Shown: positions 14,413 through 19,011 of the stretch, in pieces
How the letters are laid out: the number at the start of each line of letters is the position of its first letter
How positions within the stretch are numbered: the stretch's first letter is position 1
Source: Pseudomonadota bacterium
Lineage (GTDB): Bacteria; Pseudomonadota; Gammaproteobacteria; Burkholderiales; SHXO01
Length of the DNA stretch: 19,011 bases
Assembly (NCBI GenBank): GCA_023430065.1
Contig: JAEZCG010000046.1
Location: 1-19,011 of the forward strand
Direction: 5' to 3'
Notes under the pieces: generated by a model
The model's input: only the letters and a program-made list of their open reading frames with translations
The model's database searches: none
What the model was told of the DNA's origin: nothing
Program-made: the position numbers and the translations under genes

Positions 14413-15501
14413 ATGAGCGCAGGCCATGACGAATCTTCCGGATTCGTTGGCGGATCGTCCGCCTCGTCGGCGCCTATGCCCGTCCCGGCAGCATTGCGCA
14501 TGGACCTCGACCCGGTTGCGACGCAGCGCGTGGATGTCCTCTCGGATGTATTGCGGGGCATCCGGCTCGCGGGCGCCACGTTCTTTCTGGTCGAGGCCAG
14601 TCATCCCTGGGCAGCGGAGGCTCCCGCAGCGCCGATGCTGGCGCCCGCGCTGGTGCCGGGTGCCCGTCACGTGATCTCCTATCATGCGGTGGTGCGAGGC
14701 TGCTGCTGGGGCGGCCTGCTCGGGCAGGCGCCGGTGGCGCTCGGCGCAGGCGACGTGCTCATCCTGCCGCAGGGCGATGCCTATGCCCTATGTACCGCGC
14801 CTCACGTGCAGAGCGGGGCGTGCCTCGATGCGACCCTGTCGTTCTTTCGTGCGATGGCGGCGCATGCGTTGCCTCCCGTGGTGCGCGCATCGGCCCTCGA
14901 CGCGCACCAGGTGGAGATCGTCTGTGGCTTTCTGGTGTGCGATGCGCTGCACGACAGTCCGGTCCTGTCCGCGTTGCCGCGGCTGCTGGTCGTGCACGGC
15001 AATGATCCACATCGCAGCGAGCGGTTGGACCAGCTGATCGACTATGCCGCGCGGGAGACGCGCGAACTGGCCGCGGGCGGCGACTGCGTGCTGACCCGGA
15101 TCGGCGAACTGATCTTCGTCGAGGCGGTGCGCAGGTATCTCGCTGCCGAGGTGGAGGAGCACGCCGGCTGGCTGGCAGGGTTGCGCGACCCGGTGGTCGG
15201 TCGCGCGCTGGCCCTGTTGCATGCACGGCCGGGAGAAGCGTGGACGGTCGAGCGGCTCGCAGCGGAGGTCGGCCGTTCACGGTCCGCGTTGGCGGAGCGC
15301 TTCCGCGCGCTCGTGGGTCAGGCGCCGATGCAATATCTGTCGCGCTGGAGAATCCAACTCGCCGTTCGCCGCCTGGAGCAGACTCGCGTGAAGGTCGGCG
15401 TGCTGGCGCTGGAACTGGGCTATGAGTCCGAGGCGGCATTCAGCCGGGCATTCAAGCAGGCGACCGGTACGCCGCCGAGCCGCTGGAGGCCGCGGGGATA
15501 G
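14413..15501 (+). CDS. AraC-family transcriptional regulator with N-terminal cupin domain
   Basis: This 362 aa regulator has an N-terminal cupin_6-type sensor (from about residue 38: VDVLSDVLRGIRLAGATFFL, then APVALGAGDVLILPQGDAY) and two C-terminal helix-turn-helix units (about 255-358). The first contains WTVERLAAEVGRSRSALAERF. The second contains VGVLALELGYESEAAFSRAFKQ, followed by the signature GTPPSRWR. It probably senses a small molecule and controls neighbouring genes, most simply the divergent methyltransferase. The ATG at 14413 has no ribosome site and sits at the predicted transcript start, so translation may be leaderless. Internal ATGs at 14476 and 14500 also fit the usual family N-terminus but have no ribosome site. 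The first about 35 residues are low complexity (Ser/Ala/Gly/Pro) and may not be translated. Confidence 0.88.
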   Translation: MSAGHDESSGFVGGSSASSAPMPVPAALRMDLDPVATQRVDVLSDVLRGIRLAGATFFLVEASHPWAAEAPAAPMLAPALVPGARHVISYHAVVRGCCWGGLLGQAPVALGAGDVLILPQGDAYALCTAPHVQSGACLDATLSFFRAMAAHALPPVVRASALDAHQVEIVCGFLVCDALHDSPVLSALPRLLVVHGNDPHRSERLDQLIDYAARETRELAAGGDCVLTRIGELIFVEAVRRYLAAEVEEHAGWLAGLRDPVVGRALALLHARPGEAWTVERLAAEVGRSRSALAERFRALVGQAPMQYLSRWRIQLAVRRLEQTRVKVGVLALELGYESEAAFSRAFKQATGTPPSRWRPRG

Positions 15502-15517
15502 GCGCGCGTTGATCGCC

Positions 15518-16597
15518 TCAACGATGCGTCGGTGCGCGCGCGATCGCTGCTCGCACGGCGTCCGTCACATCGCGCGTCGAGGCCCGGCCGCCGAGGTCGG
15601 GGGTGAACACACGTGCCCGGGTCACGGCCTCGATCGCCGACATGAGCGTGTCCGCCGCGCGTTTCTCACCCAGGTGCTCGAGCATCATCGCCCCGCACCA
15701 GAACGTGCCGATCGGATTCGCGATGCCTTTGCCGACGATGTCGAAGGCCGAACCGTGGATCGGCTCGAACATCGAGGGAAAGCGCCGTTGCGGATTCAGG
15801 TTCGCCGTCGGCGCGATGCCCAGGCTGCCTGACAGCGCGGCCGCCAGGTCGGAAAGGATGTCCGCATGCAGATTGGTCGCGACCATCACATCGAGCGACT
15901 GCGGCTTGAGCACCATGCGCGTGGTGGCCGCATCCACCAGCATCTTGTCGGTGCGCACGTCCGGGAAGTCGCGCGCGACCTCGTAAAAGATCTCATCCCA
16001 CAGCACCATGCCGTGGCGCTGGGCGTTGGACTTGGTGATGAGCGTGAGCAGCCTGCGCGGGCGCGTGCGCGCGAGCTCGAAGGCAAAGCGCATGATGCGC
16101 GTCACGCCGGCACGCGTGAAGATCGACACCTCGGTCCCGACCTCCTCGGGCAGCCCACGGTGTGAGCGGCCACCCTGGCCGGCGTACTCGCCCTCGCTGT
16201 TCTCGCGAATGATGACCCAGTCGATATCCTCGTCGCGCTGCAGCTTCAGCGGCGCGCTCACGCCCGGCAGGATGCGCGTGGGGCGCACGTTCGCATACTG
16301 GTCGAACCCTTGGCAGATGGCGAGCCGCAGGCCCCAGAGCGTGACGTGGTCCGGCACGTCCTGGGCGCCGACCGCGCCGAAGTAGATCGCGTCGAACGCC
16401 TTCAGGCTCTCGAGCCCGTCCTCCGGCATCATGCGGCCCTGCTTCCTGTAGAAGGCGCTGCCCCAGGGAAAGCGCTCCACCTCGAGCTGGAAACCGCCGT
16501 CCTGCGCAGCCAGCGCTTCGAGCACGTCCAGGCCGGCCTCGACGACTTCCGGGCCGATGCCGTCTCCGCCGATGGCGGCAATCTTGTGGATTTTCAT
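15518..16597 (-). CDS. Tartrate dehydrogenase/decarboxylase or D-malate dehydrogenase (isocitrate/isopropylmalate DH family)
   Basis: The 359 aa product belongs to the NAD- and metal-dependent beta-decarboxylating dehydrogenases. Its pattern is closest to the tartrate/D-malate branch (TtuC, DmlA, about 360 aa): HKIAAIGGDGIGPEVV at the N-terminus, FGAVGAQDVPDHVTLWGLRL, YANVRPTRILPGV, IRENSEGEYAGQGG, TKSNAQRHGM, and metal-binding Asp222, Asp246 and Asp250 (VDAAT and HADILSD). MFEPIHGSAFDIVGKG and PIGTFW follow. It should oxidise and decarboxylate D-malate, tartrate or a related 2-hydroxy acid. The nearest alternative, 3-isopropylmalate dehydrogenase LeuB, is disfavoured by the substrate-loop sequence and by the lack of leuC/leuD. 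The start at 16597 has only a weak AGGTGC site. The gene lies 206 bases after the BKACE gene on the same strand and converges on the AraC gene. Confidence 0.9.
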   Translation of the reverse strand: MKIHKIAAIGGDGIGPEVVEAGLDVLEALAAQDGGFQLEVERFPWGSAFYRKQGRMMPEDGLESLKAFDAIYFGAVGAQDVPDHVTLWGLRLAICQGFDQYANVRPTRILPGVSAPLKLQRDEDIDWVIIRENSEGEYAGQGGRSHRGLPEEVGTEVSIFTRAGVTRIMRFAFELARTRPRRLLTLITKSNAQRHGMVLWDEIFYEVARDFPDVRTDKMLVDAATTRMVLKPQSLDVMVATNLHADILSDLAAALSGSLGIAPTANLNPQRRFPSMFEPIHGSAFDIVGKGIANPIGTFWCGAMMLEHLGEKRAADTLMSAIEAVTRARVFTPDLGGRASTRDVTDAVRAAIARAPTHR

Positions 16598-16615
16598 AGC
16601 ACCTAAGAGGCATTT

Positions 16616-16794
16616 ACCACGAAGACACGAAGGCTCGAAGAATGCAGTCCGAGATTCGTGTGCCGAAGGCAGGGCAACCGCCTCCTTGCGGAGAACCCGG
16701 ATGCCCTGTTTTCGTGTCCAGCATTCTCGCAGGCAACGATTCTGTTCATTACTGTGCTGTTCTTGCTGTCTTCGTGTCTTCGTGCCTTCGTGGT
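16616..16794. repeat. Fold-back intergenic element bounded by inverted CACGAAG repeats
   Basis: Two 25-base arms, 16616-16640 and 16770-16794, are inverted copies matching at 22 of 25 positions. Each is built of CACGAAGR units with an 8-base period. Nested inside are two more inverted pairs: GAATGC 16640-16645 with GCATTC 16721-16726, and CAGGGCA 16670-16676 with TGCCCTG 16702-16708. CCGC/GCGG (16678-16681, 16688-16691) sits in the centre. The whole stretch can fold into a long imperfect hairpin and fills the 206-base gap between two co-oriented genes (16598-16803). I see no convincing gene in that gap. It would be transcribed if the three minus-strand genes form an operon. Confidence 0.8.
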
Positions 16795-16803
16795 GATGTT
16801 CCT

Positions 16804-17736
16804 TCAGAAGTTGACGTTGCTGCCGCCCTTGAGCTTGAGCATCTCGCGGGCATCGTCCGGAGAGGCCACTTCCAGCCCCAGTTCCTCGAGAATGCGGCGG
16901 ATCTTCGCGACCTGATCGGCGTTGGTCTTCGCCAGCTGACCCTTGCCGAGCCACAGGCTGTCCTCGAGGCCGACGCGGACGTTGCCTCCCATGACGGCGG
17001 ACTGGGTGGCGATGTACATCTGATTGCGGCCGCCGCCGAGCACCGACCACAGGTACTGATCGCCGAACAGGCGATCCCCGGTGCGCTTCATGTGCATCAC
17101 GTCCTCGGGATGGGGGCCGATGCCACCCCGGATGCCGAACACCGACTGGATCAGCAGCGGCGGCTTGATCAGGCCGCGGTCGAGAAAGTGCGCCGCGGTA
17201 TACAGATGCCCGATGTCGTAGCACTCGATCTCGAAGCGCGTGGCGTTCTCGCTGCACGACTGGAGAATGTAGGCGATGTCCTTGAACGTGTTCTTGAAGA
17301 TGCGATCCTCGGATCCCTCGAGGTAGGGTTTCTCCCAGTCGTTCTTCCACTCCTTCACCCGCGCGATCATCTCGTACAGGCCGAAATTCATCGAACCCAT
17401 GTTGAGCGAGGCGACTTCCGGCTTGAGCCGCAGCGCCGGCTGCAGCCGCTCCTCGATCGGCATCGTCGGCGCACCGCCGGTAGTGAGATTCAACACGACG
17501 TTGCAACCGGCCTTGATCTTCGGCAGGAACTGCTTGAATACCTCGGGATCCTGCGTCGGGCGGCCGTCGGGCATGCGAGCATGCAAGTGGACGATGGCGG
17601 CACCGGCCTTGGCCGCACCGATGGAGGCCTCGGCGATCTCGTCCGGGCTCACCGGCAGGTAGGGCGACATCGACGGTGTGTGGATCGAGCCGGTGACGGC
17701 GCAGGTGATGATGACCTTGTTTTGCTTGGCTGACAT
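16804..17736 (-). CDS. Beta-keto acid cleavage enzyme (BKACE, DUF849 family)
   Basis: BKACE enzymes condense a beta-keto acid with acetyl-CoA and split it into acetoacetate and a new acyl-CoA; the founding member is 3-keto-5-aminohexanoate cleavage enzyme Kce. The 310 aa protein is full length. The zinc ligands are visible: His50 and His52 in VHLHAR and Glu258 in RVGLEDSLW. Other family marks are the TCAVTGSIHTPSMSPYLP start, NLTTGG, FEIECYDIGHL (likely catalytic glutamate) and GPHPEDVMHM. The ATG at 17736 follows a GAGGAG ribosome site at normal spacing. The gene lies 58 bases after the hydroxyacid dehydrogenase gene, whose product could make its keto substrate. 3-Dehydrocarnitine is one possible substrate, but the sequence alone does not fix specificity. 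Confidence 0.92.
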   Translation of the reverse strand: MSAKQNKVIITCAVTGSIHTPSMSPYLPVSPDEIAEASIGAAKAGAAIVHLHARMPDGRPTQDPEVFKQFLPKIKAGCNVVLNLTTGGAPTMPIEERLQPALRLKPEVASLNMGSMNFGLYEMIARVKEWKNDWEKPYLEGSEDRIFKNTFKDIAYILQSCSENATRFEIECYDIGHLYTAAHFLDRGLIKPPLLIQSVFGIRGGIGPHPEDVMHMKRTGDRLFGDQYLWSVLGGGRNQMYIATQSAVMGGNVRVGLEDSLWLGKGQLAKTNADQVAKIRRILEELGLEVASPDDAREMLKLKGGSNVNF

Positions 17737-17794
17737 GCGTGTGCTCCTCGGGAATGGGGTATTGGATCGGGTGTGCGTGACAGGCGCCGCCGGC

Positions 17795-18745
17795 TCACCG
17801 GTGGCCATCGTCCTTCGTCATCTTGCGCTTGTGCGCGATCAGCGCCATCAGTCGCCGGTCGCGCCAGGCTTCGCGTCGGCCGTGGTCATTCTGCGCCATC
17901 AGTTTGCGCCGCTCGGCCTCCACGCGGGCGATGAGTTCCGGCTCCCAGGGCTCGTAGACCACATGCTGCATCATTCCCTGCAGCTTCGGGCCGTAGCGTG
18001 CGGCGTAGTCCGCCACCCCGCCGGGCGCGTTCAGATCGATGGTCTCGAACGGACCCATGAATGCCCAGCGCAGGCCGAGGCCGTCGCGAATCGTCTTGTC
18101 CAGATCCTCCACACTGACGTAATCCTCCTTGACCAGGCGCCAGGCCTCATTGAGCAGCGCGGCCTGCAGGCGGTTGAGGATGAAGCCCTCGACCTCGCGC
18201 TTGACCGTGATCGGCACCTGTCCGACCCGCTCGTGCAGGCGGCGGGTTCGCTCGACCGCGTCGGCCGAGGTGAAAGGAGCGGGAGAGATCTCCACGATCG
18301 GCACGACGTGCGGAGGATTGACCGGATGCGCCACCAGGCAGCGGTGCCGGCCGGGCAAGCCGTCCGCGAAGCGCGAGGTTTCGATCGTGGACGTCGAGCT
18401 TGCGAGAATGCACTCCACCTTCGCCGCCGCGTCCATCTGCGCGAACACCGCGCGCTTGATCTCCAGGTTCTCGGCCGTGTTCTCCTGTACGTAGTCGGCG
18501 TCCTTCAGCGCGTCAGCCAGAGACACCGCGCCGCGGATGCGTTCCAGTACCGTCTCGGCCGCCTCGTCGATCAATCCGAACTCGCGCGACTCGTTCAGGC
18601 CCGCGCCTATCAGGCCGAGCGCCTTGTCCACCGCCCCCGATGCCGCGTCGTACATCGCCACCTCGTGGCCCGCGCGCGCGAACACCATCGCCCACGCGCG
18701 TCCGATCAGCCCTGCCCCTACGACTGCAATCTTTTCCATGCTCAT
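17795..18745 (-). CDS. 3-hydroxyacyl-CoA dehydrogenase family, lambda-crystallin/L-carnitine dehydrogenase-like
   Basis: This 316 aa NAD-dependent dehydrogenase oxidises a 3-hydroxy group. The Rossmann motif GAGLIG is at 10-15 with Asp33 at the end of the second strand. The catalytic His140 stands in AHPVNPPH, with Glu152 nearby (PIVE) completing the usual dyad. EGFILNRLQAALLNEAWRLV and GLGLRWAFMGPFETIDLNA follow, strikingly like mammalian lambda-crystallin (L-gulonate 3-dehydrogenase). Free 3-hydroxy acids are therefore likelier substrates than CoA esters. The start is one of two close ATGs (18745 or 18739) with weak ribosome sites. It is the first of three co-oriented genes, with BKACE 58 bases downstream. 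L-carnitine dehydrogenase is an alternative, although the HPVNPPH motif fits the crystallin branch better. Confidence 0.9.
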   Translation of the reverse strand: MSMEKIAVVGAGLIGRAWAMVFARAGHEVAMYDAASGAVDKALGLIGAGLNESREFGLIDEAAETVLERIRGAVSLADALKDADYVQENTAENLEIKRAVFAQMDAAAKVECILASSTSTIETSRFADGLPGRHRCLVAHPVNPPHVVPIVEISPAPFTSADAVERTRRLHERVGQVPITVKREVEGFILNRLQAALLNEAWRLVKEDYVSVEDLDKTIRDGLGLRWAFMGPFETIDLNAPGGVADYAARYGPKLQGMMQHVVYEPWEPELIARVEAERRKLMAQNDHGRREAWRDRRLMALIAHKRKMTKDDGHR

Positions 18746-18772
18746 CCGTCATCCAGATTCGAAATACGTCGA

Positions 18773-18799
18773 CCACGAAGGCCACGAAGGCCACGAGGG
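18773..18799. repeat. Three tandem 9-bp CCACGAAGG units
   Basis: CCACGAAGG at 18773-18781 and 18782-18790 is followed by CCACGAGGG at 18791-18799. The core CACGAAG is shared with the arms of the element at 16616-16794, but the period here is 9 rather than 8 bases. It lies 28 bases upstream of the dehydrogenase start codon on the minus strand. Confidence 0.85.
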
Positions 18800-18861
18800 T
18801 ACAAGAAACTCATCGAACACGGAGGGCACACAGGTACGCAGAGGAACTGATGCAGGTGTGT

Positions 18862-18895
18862 GGACACCGCCTTTCCTCGGGGATCCTCGGTGTCC
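18862..18895. repeat. Hairpin with perfect 8-bp stem GGACACCG/CGGTGTCC
   Basis: GGACACCG at 18862-18869 and CGGTGTCC at 18888-18895 are exact inverted copies with an 18-base loop. An outer inverted pair GTACAAG (18799-18805) and CTTGTAC (18895-18901) encloses it. No T-run follows immediately, so I call a structure, not a terminator. Confidence 0.6.
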
Positions 18896-19011
18896 TTGTA
18901 CGTTTAGTTTTGTCCTGTACCGGGGTACTGTGCTGGTGTAGGACGGGAGGGAAGTGGTATGCCGATTGTGTCCTGGTTCAAGCCGACACAGAGCTTGGTG
19001 GCCGCTTCCCG

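Larger units (their letters stand above)
18746..19011. other. Non-coding upstream region of the hydroxyacid dehydrogenase operon
   Basis: I see no credible gene in these 266 bases up to the window end. The stretch holds the 9-base tandem repeats at 18773-18799, then CACGGAGGGCACACAGG-like sequence near 18818-18834, a hairpin at 18862-18895 and an AT-richer, unassigned tail from about 18900. The promoter of the minus-strand operon should be here or further upstream, but I cannot point to a convincing -10/-35 pair. Confidence 0.6.

Noticed and set aside
15518..17506. A single 662-codon minus-strand protein fusing sequence from the BKACE region to the tartrate/D-malate-type dehydrogenase
   Set aside because: Only the part from 16597 onward is the dehydrogenase. 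The upstream part reads the BKACE gene in a wrong frame and translates the repeat element.
16642..18850. Two long plus-strand open frames antisense to BKACE and the 3-hydroxyacid dehydrogenase
   Set aside because: Both are reversals of conserved genes; their unique parts are only translated repeats (SSCLRAF-like peptides from CACGAAG tracts).

Overview
The window is GC-rich chromosomal DNA that reads as a betaproteobacterium. The strongest clue is mfd transcribed divergently from ispD-ispF, a gene order I associate with Burkholderiales and their relatives. Codon use looks uniform and the genes are tightly packed. I see no rRNA, tRNA, CRISPR array, complete insertion sequence, prophage gene or replication origin. 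The taxon is inferred from gene order and protein style, not from a marker gene.

Layout. (1) Positions 1-159 hold a cluster of short tandem palindromic repeats that abuts the end of mfd. (2) Minus-strand mfd (160-3609) diverges from a compact plus-strand run at 3725-6780: ispD, ispF, thpR, a GFA-fold gene and a GhrA-type 2-hydroxyacid dehydrogenase. (3) Converging on that run is a minus-strand gene (6861-7976) for a membrane-anchored TIR protein with a discoidin-like domain outside the membrane. (4) Diverging from it is a plus-strand run at 8114-12391: a ketoglutarate-semialdehyde-type aldehyde dehydrogenase, a flavin-binding split-barrel protein, a thiamine diphosphate (TPP) enzyme and a small exported coiled-coil protein. 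An AI-2E-family membrane protein (12476-13513) follows. (5) A minus-strand SAM methyltransferase (13532-14338) diverges from a plus-strand AraC-type regulator (14413-15501). (6) A minus-strand catabolic group fills the rest: a lambda-crystallin-type 3-hydroxyacid dehydrogenase, a BKACE beta-keto acid cleavage enzyme and a tartrate/D-malate-type dehydrogenase. CACGAAG-type repeats lie before and inside this group.

How the genes may work together. ispD and ispF are two steps of the MEP isoprenoid pathway, and mfd is housekeeping repair. The 8114-11954 run could decarboxylate a 2-oxo acid to an aldehyde and oxidise that to an acid. The 16804-18745 pair could oxidise a 3-hydroxy acid to a 3-keto acid and cleave it with acetyl-CoA. 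Both substrates are unknown.

The most unusual single protein is the TIR-transmembrane-discoidin protein. It keeps a glutamate at the position of the TIR NADase catalytic residue but has no recognisable defence partner next to it. It is the best candidate here for an undescribed signalling or defence function. The repeat families are the most interesting non-coding content.
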